DNA of 64,000 bases from Chitinophagaceae bacterium (GCA_014879565.1 JACSRW010000017.1:1-64000); one strand, 5' to 3'; positions 1-8,906 are shown, numbered from the stretch's first letter. Notes: generated from the letters alone by a model not told the origin. Program-made: numbers and translations.

Positions 1-31
1 CCTCCCTGCCAATAAATTGAAGGCTGGCGGT

Positions 32-84
32 CCAGACGCGCTGAAAGCGGTCTGGATGCAGACCCGCCTTAGCGGCGTCTGCAT
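32..84 (+). other. Two related hairpins, 3' part of an unidentified non-coding element
   Basis: Hairpin 1 (32-55) pairs CCAGAC with GTCTGG around CGCT-GAA-AGCG. Hairpin 2 (56-84) pairs ATGCAGAC with GTCTGCAT around CCGC-CTTA-GCGG. The two stems resemble each other (xCAGAC...GTCTGx with GC-rich inner stems), as if one arose from the other. They are followed by TTCGATCCCGTCAACTCCCA, which resembles the T-loop and acceptor end of a tRNA, but no matching T-stem can be drawn. A terminator follows on the plus strand. The element is cut by the window edge, so its identity is open: a structural RNA end or a repeat are both possible. Confidence 0.4.
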
Positions 85-106
85 TCGATCCCGTCAACTC
101 CCACAG

Positions 107-137
107 AGGCTTCAAAGAAATTTGAAGCCTTTTTTTA
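107..137 (+). terminator. Rho-independent terminator
   Basis: A perfect 10-bp stem (AGGCTTCAAA 107-116 with TTTGAAGCCT 121-130) closes on a GAAA tetraloop and runs into a T tract. It ends whatever plus-strand transcript enters from the left edge of the window. Confidence 0.85.
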
Positions 138-200
138 TAGGATCTTTACGTATTCCGGCTTGTTCCCGGCACCGGAATTATTAAAATCCGGCAGACTTTC

Positions 201-208
201 TATTTTTG
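201..208 (+). promoter_or_regulatory. Bacteroidota -7 promoter element for clpS-aat
   Basis: TATTTTTG matches the TAnnTTTG -7 consensus of Bacteroidota. Only five bases separate it from the clpS ATG, so the predicted transcript start coincides with the start codon. No clear TTTG -33 element is seen. Confidence 0.6.
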
Positions 209-213
209 CAGTT

Positions 214-516
214 ATGCGGAATGTAAAAGAAGATATGCGGACGGATGTGCAGGAAGAAACCGATGTGCTCACAGACCATGAAGATCCCTGCCACCTGGTG
301 GTCTGGAATGATGAGGTGAACACCTTTGAATGGGTGATAGAAACCCTGATGACCGTTTGCGGCCATACCCATGAACAGGCAGAACAATGCTCCTATATCA
401 TCCATTTTCACGGCAAATATGCTGTCAAAAACGGCACATACGAAGACCTGAAACCTTTATGTGATGCCATTACTGAACGAGGCATCAATGCCACCGTGGA
501 AGTAGTGGCCGGTTAA
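214..516 (+). CDS. clpS: ATP-dependent Clp protease adaptor ClpS
   Basis: About 100 aa. ClpS binds the N-domain of the ClpA/ClpC unfoldase and delivers proteins with N-degron residues (Leu, Phe, Trp, Tyr) for degradation in the cytoplasm. The conserved core is visible: LVVWNDEVNTFEWVI, then the HEQAEQCSYIIHFHGKYAV segment with its HxxG signature, ending in INATVEVV. The ATG at 214 is chosen because it follows the -7 element at 201-208 and gives a normal length; an ATG at 235 is possible. aat follows after 7 bases, and its product makes the degrons that ClpS reads, so the pair forms an N-end rule operon. Family assignment is firm. Confidence 0.93.
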   Translation: MRNVKEDMRTDVQEETDVLTDHEDPCHLVVWNDEVNTFEWVIETLMTVCGHTHEQAEQCSYIIHFHGKYAVKNGTYEDLKPLCDAITERGINATVEVVAG

Positions 517-523
517 ATACCCC

Positions 524-1174
524 ATGCCCCTTTTTGTACTTGATACGGAAATCAGTTTTCCGCCCGTATGCCTGGCCGGACCGGATGGCCTGCTGGCCAT
601 GGGAGGTGATCTCTCCAAAAACAGACTGATTGAAGCTTATAAAAGGGGAATTTTTCCCTGGTACGAGGGAGATACCATACTCTGGTGGTCGCCAGACCCT
701 CGTTTTGTCTTATATCCGGATGAATTCAGGATGAGTAGCCGGACACAGACGCTTATCCGTAAATCCGCCTTCCGTTTTACCATCAACGAAGCATTTCCGG
801 AAGTGATCAGCGCATGCAAAACCATCAAACGTCCCGGGCAAACAGGAACCTGGATCACCCCCGAAGTGGAAAAAGCCTATACGCTTTTACACCGGGTAGG
901 ATATGCGCACAGCGCGGAAGTCTGGCAGGATGGTCAGCTTGCCGGTGGCTTATATGGTATTCGTATCGGAAAGGTTTTTTTTGGAGAAAGTATGTTCAGC
1001 CGGGTAAGCCAGGCATCAAAACTTGCCTTTACTTTATACGTTCAGCAGCTGATAAAGGAAGAAACGGAACTGATAGACTGCCAGGTTTACACCCCTTACC
1101 TGGAAAGTTTTGGCGCCCGGATGATCCCGCGAGTGGAATTTATAAAGGAAATTCAGAACCTGGTTTCCAGGTAA
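524..1174 (+). CDS. aat: Leucyl/phenylalanyl-tRNA--protein transferase
   Basis: 216 aa, normal for Aat. The enzyme transfers Leu or Phe from charged tRNA to the N-terminal Lys/Arg of proteins, creating a degron for ClpS-ClpAP. Family signatures are present: FPPVCLAGPDGLLAMGGDLS near the N-terminus, YKRGIFPWY, ILWWSPDPRFVLYP, then GGLYGIRIGKVFFGESMFSR and the C-terminal LIDCQVYTPYLESFGAR. It follows clpS by 7 bases and is surely co-transcribed. Its 3' end overlaps the convergent esterase gene by 22 bases, leaving no room for a terminator. Confidence 0.95.
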   Translation: MPLFVLDTEISFPPVCLAGPDGLLAMGGDLSKNRLIEAYKRGIFPWYEGDTILWWSPDPRFVLYPDEFRMSSRTQTLIRKSAFRFTINEAFPEVISACKTIKRPGQTGTWITPEVEKAYTLLHRVGYAHSAEVWQDGQLAGGLYGIRIGKVFFGESMFSRVSQASKLAFTLYVQQLIKEETELIDCQVYTPYLESFGARMIPRVEFIKEIQNLVSR

Positions 1175-1884
1175 TGCGGCAGCATCGCCTTCCAGGTATT
1201 CCAGTCATGCGGCCATTCGTTGCCCCAGATGTCCAGCTCATAATGTATTCCCTTATCAAAAAGAATACGGGCAAAGCGGCCGGCACTGGAAGGATCTTCA
1301 TAGGGACCGCTCCCCGACAAAAGATGAATATGCCGGCTGCGGCGGATCTGCTCCAGGATACCATGATCAGTCAGGTTGGGCATATAATGCATCGGACTGT
1401 TAAAATAGACGTCCTCATCAAAGTATCCATCCGTATATTCTGTCAGTTCATACACCCCGCTCATTGCCATCACACCGTTCAGCAGATCCGGCCTTTTCAG
1501 AAAAAGATTCATACTGTGCAGGGCACCGAAAGAAGCGCCGCAGGTTATGATGGGCGTATCCTGACTGGTGTTGGTCCGGATAAAGGGCACCACTTCCTCA
1601 AAAATATAATTATTCCATTGCTGGTGCCGGATGGCTTTGTAGCGCGGATCAGCGCCTTTGTTCATCCAGCTCTCTTTATTTATACTGTCAACCGAAAACA
1701 CTTTTACTTTTCCGCTTTCCACCCAAGAAGCTATCGTATCTATTAAGCCAAAACGCTCGTATTCCAGGTAATCCGCCGAGGCTGTTGGCACCAGCAGTAA
1801 AGCAAATCCGTAATGGCCATAAGCAGCAATGGGCATTTCTTTATTCAATGATGGGCTATGCCAGGAAGATAAAAAACGATTCAT
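1153..1884 (-). CDS. Putative alpha/beta-hydrolase esterase
   Basis: About 243 aa from the ATG at 1884 (MNRFLSSW...); the frame stays open further upstream but without homologous-looking sequence. It looks like the esterase family of alpha/beta hydrolases. The nucleophile elbow CGASFGALHSM supplies the Ser, and a C-terminal WPHDW is a plausible catalytic His site. No signal peptide is evident, so it is probably cytoplasmic. Substrate cannot be told; carboxylic or acyl esters are likely from the fold. It converges on aat with a 22-base overlap and is divergent from the regulator at 2243. Confidence 0.7.
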   Translation of the reverse strand: MNRFLSSWHSPSLNKEMPIAAYGHYGFALLLVPTASADYLEYERFGLIDTIASWVESGKVKVFSVDSINKESWMNKGADPRYKAIRHQQWNNYIFEEVVPFIRTNTSQDTPIITCGASFGALHSMNLFLKRPDLLNGVMAMSGVYELTEYTDGYFDEDVYFNSPMHYMPNLTDHGILEQIRRSRHIHLLSGSGPYEDPSSAGRFARILFDKGIHYELDIWGNEWPHDWNTWKAMLPHYLETRF

Positions 1885-2242
1885 CCTATTCTGTTTTAAA
1901 AGTAAATAACCGGAGGCGGCGAAGGTAAGCAATCCCGGCCGCCCATTTTATGGCATATTTGCCATACGGTGAGCCGCTTATCCATAGAAAGAAAAAAAAG
2001 GGCGTAAATTTTCTTGGTTAAACCACAAAGTAATACTACTTTTATTTTCAGTATTTTTACGGTTTGTTTAATAAGTATTTTTACGTACTTTTTGCAAAAA
2101 GCTGATAATGATACTTCTGCAAATACTGAATCCAATACCGGGTTGAACAAGCCTCCGGCACTAAAACGGCACTTCCAGTTTCTGTGTAAAAACACTTTTT
2201 TTGAACAGGCCCTTGAGGTTAAGGACCCAAAGCTGGTTAGTT
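1885..2242. promoter_or_regulatory. AT-rich divergent intergenic region with repeats
   Basis: This 358-base gap separates the divergently transcribed esterase and receiver genes. It is clearly more AT-rich than its surroundings around 1985-2100. It holds an inverted repeat AAAGTA-ATAC-TACTTT (2027-2042) and a 12-bp direct repeat AGTATTTTTACG at 2050-2061 and 2074-2085, spaced 24 bp start to start. Both look like possible protein-binding sites. A 78-codon frame starting with TTG at 2014 crosses it but has no support as a gene. Confidence 0.4.
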
Positions 2243-2668
2243 ATGAATGACGCCCCTATCCGTATCATGCTGGTTGACGATCATCAGCTGGTACGGGAAT
2301 CCTGGAGGATTCTGCTTGAAAACAACCCCCGTTTCCATGTGGTGGCAGACTGTGATGGCGGAGAAACTGCCTTACAACTGATACCCGAACTGAAACCCGA
2401 AATTTTATTGCTTGACATTAATATGGCCCCTATGAACGGATTCACCCTGGCCCGTAATACCATGCAACAACTACCCTCGGTAAAAATCATCGGACTGTCT
2501 GTACATAATCAGCCCAAATATGCCCACCGGATGCTGGAGCTGGGTGCCCGGGGCTTTCTGACCAAAACTTCCCCGCTGGAAGAAATCAATCATGGCATCC
2601 TGGAAGTATACAGGGGCAAGGTTTATATCTGCGATGAAGTTAAAAGAAATATGCCCCCCGCAGGATAA
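2243..2668 (+). CDS. Receiver-only response regulator (NarL-type receiver)
   Basis: 141 aa from the ATG at 2243. A single CheY-like receiver domain: acidic pair in LVDDHQLVRE near residues 11-12, phosphoacceptor Asp about residue 58 in LLLDINMAPMNG, conserved Ser/Thr in GLSVHNQ and Lys in FLTKTSPLEE. The sequence is of the NarL/FixJ type but stops where the linker to the LuxR-type DNA-binding domain would begin, and no remnant of that domain follows. No kinase gene is adjacent. It probably acts as a phosphate shuttle or by protein-protein contact. The short C-terminus looks natural rather than frameshifted. Confidence 0.8.
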   Translation: MNDAPIRIMLVDDHQLVRESWRILLENNPRFHVVADCDGGETALQLIPELKPEILLLDINMAPMNGFTLARNTMQQLPSVKIIGLSVHNQPKYAHRMLELGARGFLTKTSPLEEINHGILEVYRGKVYICDEVKRNMPPAG

Positions 2669-2706
2669 GACCCTGTTTCTGCCTCTACAGATTGCCTCAA
2701 ATAAGG

Positions 2707-2714
2707 TAAATTTG
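2707..2714 (+). promoter_or_regulatory. -7 promoter element for valS
   Basis: TAAATTTG fits TAnnTTTG. It lies 55 bases before the valS ATG, giving a leader of roughly 50 nt. No convincing T-box or other riboswitch fold is apparent in the leader. Confidence 0.5.
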
Positions 2715-2769
2715 CGCCCTTACTGCACCAACCGGTAATACCCGGAAACCAGGCAGCCAGGAAGCAACT

Positions 2770-5415
2770 ATGGAATTAAACAAAAACTTTGATCACCGAC
2801 AGGCGGAAGAAAAATGGTACCGGCACTGGATGGATAAAAATTACTTCCACAGTGAACCGGATGAACGCGAACCGTACACTATTGTTATCCCCCCTCCTAA
2901 CGTGACCGGCGTGCTCCATATGGGGCATTGTCTCAATAATACCATTCAGGATATCCTGGTCAGAAGAGCCAGGATGCTGGGTAAAAATGCCTGCTGGGTT
3001 CCCGGAACGGATCATGCTTCCATTGCCACCGAAGCGAAAGTGGTGCAGATGCTTCGGGAAAAAGGAATCGCCAAATCCTCCCTGTCGAGGGATGAATTCC
3101 TGCAGTATGCCTGGGAGTGGAAAGAGAAATACGGCGGCATTATTCTGCAGCAACTGAAAAAACTGGGCTGCTCGCTTGACTGGGAACGGACCGCTTTCAC
3201 CATGGATCCGGATTATTACCGCTCGGTGATTTCCGTCTTTATTGACCTCTATCAAAAGGGATATATCTACCGGGGCAAAAGAATGATCAACTGGGATCCC
3301 AAAGCCAAAACCGCCCTGAGTGATGAGGAAGTGATCCGTAAACAAACACAGCAAAAACTCTATCACCTGCGGTATAAACTGGATATACCCGGAGATGAAT
3401 ATATCGTGATTGCCACCGTACGGCCGGAAACCATTATGGGTGATACCGCCATTTGTGTACACCCGGATGATGAACGCTACAAACACCTGCACGGCCAATT
3501 CGCCTTTGTACCCCTGATCAACCGGCGTATTCCTATCATCACGGATGAGTATGTGGCGATGGATTTTGGCACCGGCGCTTTAAAGGTGACACCTGCCCAT
3601 GACATGAATGATAACCAGCTCGGGCAAAAACACGGACTGGAAGTAGTTGATATCTTTAACGAAGACGGAACCCTGAATGAAGCCGCTCAGCTTTATATCG
3701 GGGAAGAACGTTTTGAAGCCCGTAAAAAAATCAGCCGGGAACTGGAAGAAAAGGGTTTCCTGCTGAAAACCGAAGACTACAGCAGCGAAGTGGGCTACAG
3801 TGAAAGAACAGATGTGGTCGTTGAACCAAGACTCTCCCTGCAATGGTGGGTGGATATGAAAAAAATCTGCGGTCCCGCCCTGGACGCGGTAATGCAGGAT
3901 GAAATCCGGTTTCACCCGGCTAAGTTCAAAAACCTGTACCGGCACTGGATGGAAGGCATCAAGGACTGGTGTATTTCCCGCCAGCTCTGGTGGGGACACC
4001 GTATTCCTGCCTGGTACGACAAAGAGGGCCGTTTTGTAGTTGCTGCCGACGAAAAAGAAGCCGGCGTCCGGTATAAAGAACAATTCGGAACAGAGGCGCC
4101 TGCTTTACACCAGGATGAAGACTGCCTCGATACCTGGTTTTCTTCCTGGCTCTGGCCCTTTGAAGTATTCAAAGGATACAGCCAGCCGGGTAATGCCGAT
4201 ATCCGGTATTATTACCCCACCAATACGCTGGTGACCGCCCCTGAAATTATATTCTTCTGGGTAGCCCGTATGATTATGGCAGGTTTTGAATACCAGCAGC
4301 AATTACCTTTCCGGGAAGTGTACTTTACCGGAATTGTTCGGGATAAACAAGGCCGCAAAATGAGCAAAAGCCTGGGCAATTCACCCGACCTGCTGGAGAT
4401 GATTGACGTGGAAGGTGCCGATGCCGTGCGTTTCGGTATCATGATCTCCTCCCCTGCCGGGAACGACCTGATGTGGGACCCCTCGGGCAATGAACAGGGA
4501 CGTTTTTTCATCAATAAAATATGGAATGCGCTCAAACTGGTGAAAATGTGGGAAGCCCGGCAGGATGGCCAGGCGGAAAAACCGGCCGATAGTTTTGCCG
4601 TTGACTGGTTTGATAACCGGCTGAAAGAAGTCAGAAAACAACTGGATGACCAGTTCCGCGATTTCAGGCTGAGCGAAGCCCTTAAAACCATCTACTCCCT
4701 TATCTGGGATGATTTCTGCAGCTGGTACCTGGAGTGGGTAAAGCCGGGATTTGTACAAGCTGAAGAAGGGAATATACAGCAGCCAATAAGCACTTTTGTT
4801 TACAACCGGACCATTGACTTTTTTGAAGAACTCATGCAATTGCTGCACCCCTTCATGCCGTTTGTTACTGAAGAAATTTATCAGCAGTTAAGGGAGCAAC
4901 AGACGGATCTGACCATCAGTCAACTTCCGGAACCGGCAGCCTTTTCAGAACCCCTGCTGCATTCGGCCGGCAGGCTGAAAGAAGTGATCAGCGCCATCCG
5001 GGATGCCCGCGTGAAAGCACAACTGAAAAACAAGGACAGCATCCGGTTACATATACAATCAGCCGAACCCGGTATCTACGACCCTGTTTTGCGTATTCTG
5101 GAACGACAGATCAATGCAGAAACGGTCAGTTATACATCTGAACCGATCCCCAACAGTATAACGGTTGTGGTACAGAAGGATAAGTTCTTCCTGGAAACGA
5201 CCGGAGAACTGGATACCAGCGCCCAGAAGGAACAGCTGGAAAAAGACCTGGTTTACCTGAAAGGCTTCCTGCAATCCGTGGAAAAGAAACTGGCCAATGA
5301 GAAATTTGTGCAGAATGCCAAACCGGAAGTGATTGAAACGGAAAGAAAAAAGAAGGCGGATGCGGAAGCGAAGATCCGGGTAATTGAAGAAAGCCTGGCT
5401 TCACTCGGTCACTAA
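2770..5415 (+). CDS. valS: Valyl-tRNA synthetase
   Basis: 881 aa, the expected length. Class Ia synthetase charging tRNA-Val, with an editing (CP1) domain that clears Thr-tRNA-Val. The HIGH box appears in NVTGVLHMGHCLNN near residue 50, the editing region around ATVRPETIMGDTA, and the KMSKS loop as RKMSKSLGNSPD at residues 530-534. A C-terminal coiled coil (ELDTSAQKEQLEKDL... to the end) is the tRNA-binding arm typical of ValS. The PAP2 gene begins one base after the stop, so the two are likely co-transcribed. Confidence 0.98.
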   Translation: MELNKNFDHRQAEEKWYRHWMDKNYFHSEPDEREPYTIVIPPPNVTGVLHMGHCLNNTIQDILVRRARMLGKNACWVPGTDHASIATEAKVVQMLREKGIAKSSLSRDEFLQYAWEWKEKYGGIILQQLKKLGCSLDWERTAFTMDPDYYRSVISVFIDLYQKGYIYRGKRMINWDPKAKTALSDEEVIRKQTQQKLYHLRYKLDIPGDEYIVIATVRPETIMGDTAICVHPDDERYKHLHGQFAFVPLINRRIPIITDEYVAMDFGTGALKVTPAHDMNDNQLGQKHGLEVVDIFNEDGTLNEAAQLYIGEERFEARKKISRELEEKGFLLKTEDYSSEVGYSERTDVVVEPRLSLQWWVDMKKICGPALDAVMQDEIRFHPAKFKNLYRHWMEGIKDWCISRQLWWGHRIPAWYDKEGRFVVAADEKEAGVRYKEQFGTEAPALHQDEDCLDTWFSSWLWPFEVFKGYSQPGNADIRYYYPTNTLVTAPEIIFFWVARMIMAGFEYQQQLPFREVYFTGIVRDKQGRKMSKSLGNSPDLLEMIDVEGADAVRFGIMISSPAGNDLMWDPSGNEQGRFFINKIWNALKLVKMWEARQDGQAEKPADSFAVDWFDNRLKEVRKQLDDQFRDFRLSEALKTIYSLIWDDFCSWYLEWVKPGFVQAEEGNIQQPISTFVYNRTIDFFEELMQLLHPFMPFVTEEIYQQLREQQTDLTISQLPEPAAFSEPLLHSAGRLKEVISAIRDARVKAQLKNKDSIRLHIQSAEPGIYDPVLRILERQINAETVSYTSEPIPNSITVVVQKDKFFLETTGELDTSAQKEQLEKDLVYLKGFLQSVEKKLANEKFVQNAKPEVIETERKKKADAEAKIRVIEESLASLGH

Positions 5416-5416
5416 A

Positions 5417-6049
5417 ATGATGCCCTGTTTTCTCCGTATATTTTTACTGGCCGGATACCTGTTGCCGGCTACAGGATTATTTGCTCAGAACAGCAACTGG
5501 GAATACCGTTTTCTGCGTCAGCTGGAAGCTAAGCGAACCGAAGCCGGGAACCGGTTTAATAAAAACCTGTCTGCCGCCAATGACTGGATCTGCGCGGGAG
5601 TACCGACTGTCCTCTTCACCGCTGGTGTACTGAAACGAAACCCGGAAATGAAAAAGCAGGGACTGATGATCGGAGGCAGTCTCGTTCTTTCTTCAATACT
5701 GACCAAAGGATTAAAATGGACAATTGACAGACCACGGCCTGCTGAAAAGGACAGCAGCTTTACAGCGGTATTATTTAAAAAAGGACATTCCTTTCCTTCC
5801 GGACACAGTTCCCTCTCCTTTTCAATGGCCACATCCCTTTCCCTTCAGTTTCGCCGCTGGTATATAGTTGTCCCGGCTTTCGGCTATGCCTGCCTGGTAT
5901 CCTGGTCAAGACTCAGTCTGGGTGTGCATTACCCGACAGATGTACTGGCTGGTGCCATAACCGGCGCCGGATCGGCCTGGTTAACGGAAAGAGGCAACCA
6001 TTGGCTGCAAAAAAGAAAATCTAAAAAAACAGAACTGCTTCAGTACTGA
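5417..6049 (+). CDS. PAP2-family membrane phosphatase
   Basis: About 210 aa from the ATG at 5417. A type 2 phosphatidic acid phosphatase, likely acting on lipid or undecaprenyl phosphates at the periplasmic face. All three catalytic motifs are visible: KWTIDRPRP (motif 1), SFPSGHSS (motif 2) and SRLSLGVHYPTD (motif 3). An N-terminal hydrophobic stretch (FLRIFLLAGYLLPATGLFAQ) reads as a signal peptide, and further membrane segments follow. The start lies one base after the valS stop. The stop abuts the convergent gene at 6050 with no gap. The exact substrate is not visible. Confidence 0.85.
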   Translation: MMPCFLRIFLLAGYLLPATGLFAQNSNWEYRFLRQLEAKRTEAGNRFNKNLSAANDWICAGVPTVLFTAGVLKRNPEMKKQGLMIGGSLVLSSILTKGLKWTIDRPRPAEKDSSFTAVLFKKGHSFPSGHSSLSFSMATSLSLQFRRWYIVVPAFGYACLVSWSRLSLGVHYPTDVLAGAITGAGSAWLTERGNHWLQKRKSKKTELLQY

Positions 6050-8827
6050 TTATTTGGGGAAAATACTTACGGGCATAACCAGTTCAAATAAGGTTCCCTT
6101 CCACCCATCAAACTGGTCCCTGTCCAGCAAATGACTCACCCGTATGCCAAATGTAAGGGCGTACTGGTTCCACCATTTGGTATCGGCAAATAATTCAAAA
6201 CCTGCACTCCGCTGATTCCGGGTTTGTTTTTTATCCGTAGAATACACTTTGGTAAAATCATAAAAAAGATTGGCCCGCAACCGTTGAATATAGAGCAGAT
6301 TGCCAAAACCCCAGTCGGGACACCAGATCGGCAAATGGTAATTGGCCCCCATTTTCCACATACGGGAAAAATACCGGCCGGTAAACCCTCTTGAATATGC
6401 AAAACGGTTCCCGAACAGGACCTGCAGCAGGGTGTCTCTTTCCTGGAAAGCAGCCTGCAGCACCAGGTTATGATGCGCCAGTATACCTGGAAGATAAAGG
6501 GATGCAGATTGATTAAACTGACGTCCCTCTGTATTTCCCAACGCATGTCTGAAACCGGCTGAAACAGCGATTCCCAGTCTTGGATAAATATGCTGGGCGG
6601 CTCTTTGCGCCTGTACCGACCAGCTGATTCCGTGAGATAAATAACTGAAACGGGTGTTGCCCAATGAATCTTTATAAAAATCCTTATTGAATTCATTACG
6701 CCATACATAAAAACTGCTCAGTGAAAAATTATGAAAGGCAGTTCCCCGGGTTTTGCTCAGGGGCAGGGTCAGTCCGATCCGGCTGTCGAGCTGATTCCAG
6801 TTCCGGATACGGTTACCTATCCGCTGTTCCCGGCTGAAAGTGTATTCCGTGCCGGCACTGAGCCAGGGAAAAGCGGCCCCGTAAATACCGGTGAAACCCA
6901 CAGCGCTGGTGCGTTCCGATTCATTATAGAGATAATAGATTTCAGTCTGCAGGGTATTGAGCACATTCTCGCCGTAGAGGGAAAAAGTAAAAATCGGATC
7001 TTCATAATAGGGCCGGAAGCTGTGAAAATTCAGCAGGCGGGTTGACTTACGGTAAGGGATAGCCGAAAACTGACGGTTGCCGGCACCGGTTTCCGGATAA
7101 TTCACAGACCCGGTTGCCACTTGCTCCCACACCTGCATATCCACCGGCTCCCATTCTTCAGGGCGCATAGGTAATTGTCTCAGCTGGTATCCCTCGGCAG
7201 TATATTCAGACCAGGTCAGTTTTTCCGGCCCGGCATTTACATAGTATTTCCCCCCCGGGCTGTTTGTCACACGGCTGATCCGCCCTTCACCGGGACGCAG
7301 GGCAAAAATATCGTCGTTCCCCTTATAGGAAGCAGTAAAATAAATAACCCCGTTTTGGATACATGGATAACCGACCAGCGTAAAAGAAGGCGGGGTGAGC
7401 CGGGTTGTTACGCCTGTGCGGATATCAGCAATGGCCAGGGCCATCCGGCCATCTTTCAGCCTCACCGCCGTTACCAGCTGATGATTATTCATGAATTTCG
7501 GGTCTGTAAAAAGGGTGATTTCCTCGGCCATGATCCGTTGTTGTATCTGTCCGTTGGATGCATCCAGTATATGCAATTCAGCTTTCCCCTGTTCTGATAC
7601 CTGTACGGCGGCTACCAGGCTGCCATCCTCCGAAATATCGGGGGTAAAATATTTAGACCGGCTGCTGAGCCGGATCTGCTTTTTGTTGCGGATATCCAGC
7701 ACACGGAGCGCTGAATAATCCTGCCAGCCCCAGCGGGGATGGTTCTCATAAGCAGCATATACTATTTTCCCGTTCCGGTAACTGAACTGTTCATCTATGG
7801 ATATGTCCCGCAGCCGGATCCGGTGTTCACCATCTTTATCCCGGATAAAAAAAGCCGGCCGGTGCCGGTAACTGGCTTTCAGGTATAGCAGGGAATCAGA
7901 ACCGGCCTGGTAGGGGAAATAATAACTGGTAACAAACTTTTTATTAACCGGAAGCAGGAATGGAATGGCCTGGTCACCCGTTGTTTCTTTTTTCCCATAC
8001 ATCCTGAAAGCTTCTTCCCGGAATGTTTTATAGTCCACGCCGGCATGTTTCTTTATGGCTGCCTGGAAGGGATAAACCAGACTCCGGAAAGCGCTGGCAT
8101 CCCGGGTGACTTTTTCCCAGAAATCCTGTCCGTACTTTTCCCGGCCATAATGCACCAGTAAATAACCAAGATTATAATGATTGGGCACCCAGTCCTTAAG
8201 AGAGCCATTCCTGAGTTTCATCCAGCTGTAATTTTTCCCGGCCTGCCAGAGCGCAGGATACGCATTCATAAAAAGGGGAATCCGGCCCCGGCCCTGGGCG
8301 CTGAGGCGCGTTTCCTGGTCTACCGCATCCCCTTCATAAAACCAGTCGGGAACAGACGTATTAATGGCCAGGGCAAACCCGTCATCGCCGAAAAGGGTTT
8401 TGGCCACCCGGCTTAGTCCGTTGTTGAAATTATTGAATTGCTGCACATGCCGGTACTCATGCAGGGCCAGCTGATCAGTCCAGCTGACACTACCCTGCCC
8501 GAAATTATTCATATCCGGGGTGAGGTAGAATTCACTCCGGAATGGGCCCAGTTGTACATAGCCATTCGGGACCACTGTGCTGTTCTGGAGTACTATATTT
8601 ATTTTACGTAGCTGGTTGCCAAGAGATGCCGGTTTATCTGCCGCCAGCCTGTGCACTACCGAAGCCACCCGTTTGGCCTGACTGTCCAGACCGGAAGGAA
8701 AGATGATACGGGCCGTATCCGTATCCACCTGCATCCATTTCCTGGAAGGGGCATTCCCCCCGAACTGCTGGGCATGCACTAAAACCTGAATTCCTGTCAG
8801 AAATAACAATAGAAGACAAGACCGCAT
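6050..8827 (-). CDS. Exported gluzincin-like peptidase with beta-propeller and barrel-like regions
   Basis: 925 aa. A signal peptide (MRSCLLLLFLTGIQVLVHAQ) is followed by a metallopeptidase MA-like region with HEYRH at residues 123-127 (HExxH) and a likely third zinc ligand Glu165 in DWFYEGDAV. The middle (about 320-600) contains repeated blade-like units typical of TolB/WD40-like propellers (SRSKYFTPDISEDGSLVAA, DDIFALRPGEG). The last 300 residues alternate polar and hydrophobic residues, are rich in Tyr/Phe, and end in Phe-Pro-Lys, which suggests an outer-membrane beta-barrel. It is probably anchored in the outer membrane. No partner gene is adjacent. Family-level call; substrate unknown. 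Confidence 0.65.
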   Translation of the reverse strand: MRSCLLLLFLTGIQVLVHAQQFGGNAPSRKWMQVDTDTARIIFPSGLDSQAKRVASVVHRLAADKPASLGNQLRKINIVLQNSTVVPNGYVQLGPFRSEFYLTPDMNNFGQGSVSWTDQLALHEYRHVQQFNNFNNGLSRVAKTLFGDDGFALAINTSVPDWFYEGDAVDQETRLSAQGRGRIPLFMNAYPALWQAGKNYSWMKLRNGSLKDWVPNHYNLGYLLVHYGREKYGQDFWEKVTRDASAFRSLVYPFQAAIKKHAGVDYKTFREEAFRMYGKKETTGDQAIPFLLPVNKKFVTSYYFPYQAGSDSLLYLKASYRHRPAFFIRDKDGEHRIRLRDISIDEQFSYRNGKIVYAAYENHPRWGWQDYSALRVLDIRNKKQIRLSSRSKYFTPDISEDGSLVAAVQVSEQGKAELHILDASNGQIQQRIMAEEITLFTDPKFMNNHQLVTAVRLKDGRMALAIADIRTGVTTRLTPPSFTLVGYPCIQNGVIYFTASYKGNDDIFALRPGEGRISRVTNSPGGKYYVNAGPEKLTWSEYTAEGYQLRQLPMRPEEWEPVDMQVWEQVATGSVNYPETGAGNRQFSAIPYRKSTRLLNFHSFRPYYEDPIFTFSLYGENVLNTLQTEIYYLYNESERTSAVGFTGIYGAAFPWLSAGTEYTFSREQRIGNRIRNWNQLDSRIGLTLPLSKTRGTAFHNFSLSSFYVWRNEFNKDFYKDSLGNTRFSYLSHGISWSVQAQRAAQHIYPRLGIAVSAGFRHALGNTEGRQFNQSASLYLPGILAHHNLVLQAAFQERDTLLQVLFGNRFAYSRGFTGRYFSRMWKMGANYHLPIWCPDWGFGNLLYIQRLRANLFYDFTKVYSTDKKQTRNQRSAGFELFADTKWWNQYALTFGIRVSHLLDRDQFDGWKGTLFELVMPVSIFPK

Positions 8828-8906
8828 GGTAAAATATTTTATCAGGAAAGTTACGTGGATTCAGTTTGTCTTACAATCCCCGATGCAATAAGTTCGCGGC
8901 CGGCAG

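Noticed and set aside
32-84. Integron attC site
   Set aside because: Two separate perfect hairpins rather than one imperfect long inverted repeat; no integrase or cassette genes.
1-105. tRNA or tmRNA gene at the left edge
   Set aside because: The TTCGATC...CAACTCCCA tail is tRNA-like but no T-stem pairs, and the hairpins cannot be anticodon or variable arms.
2014-2250. 78-codon plus-strand frame before the receiver gene
   Set aside because: TTG start, AT-rich, no promoter element at the right place and no recognisable domain; it overlaps the receiver start.
2669-2769. T-box or lost HTH domain between the receiver gene and valS
   Set aside because: No T-box sequence or specifier stem; no frame after 2668 encodes an HTH, so the receiver is not a frameshifted NarL protein.
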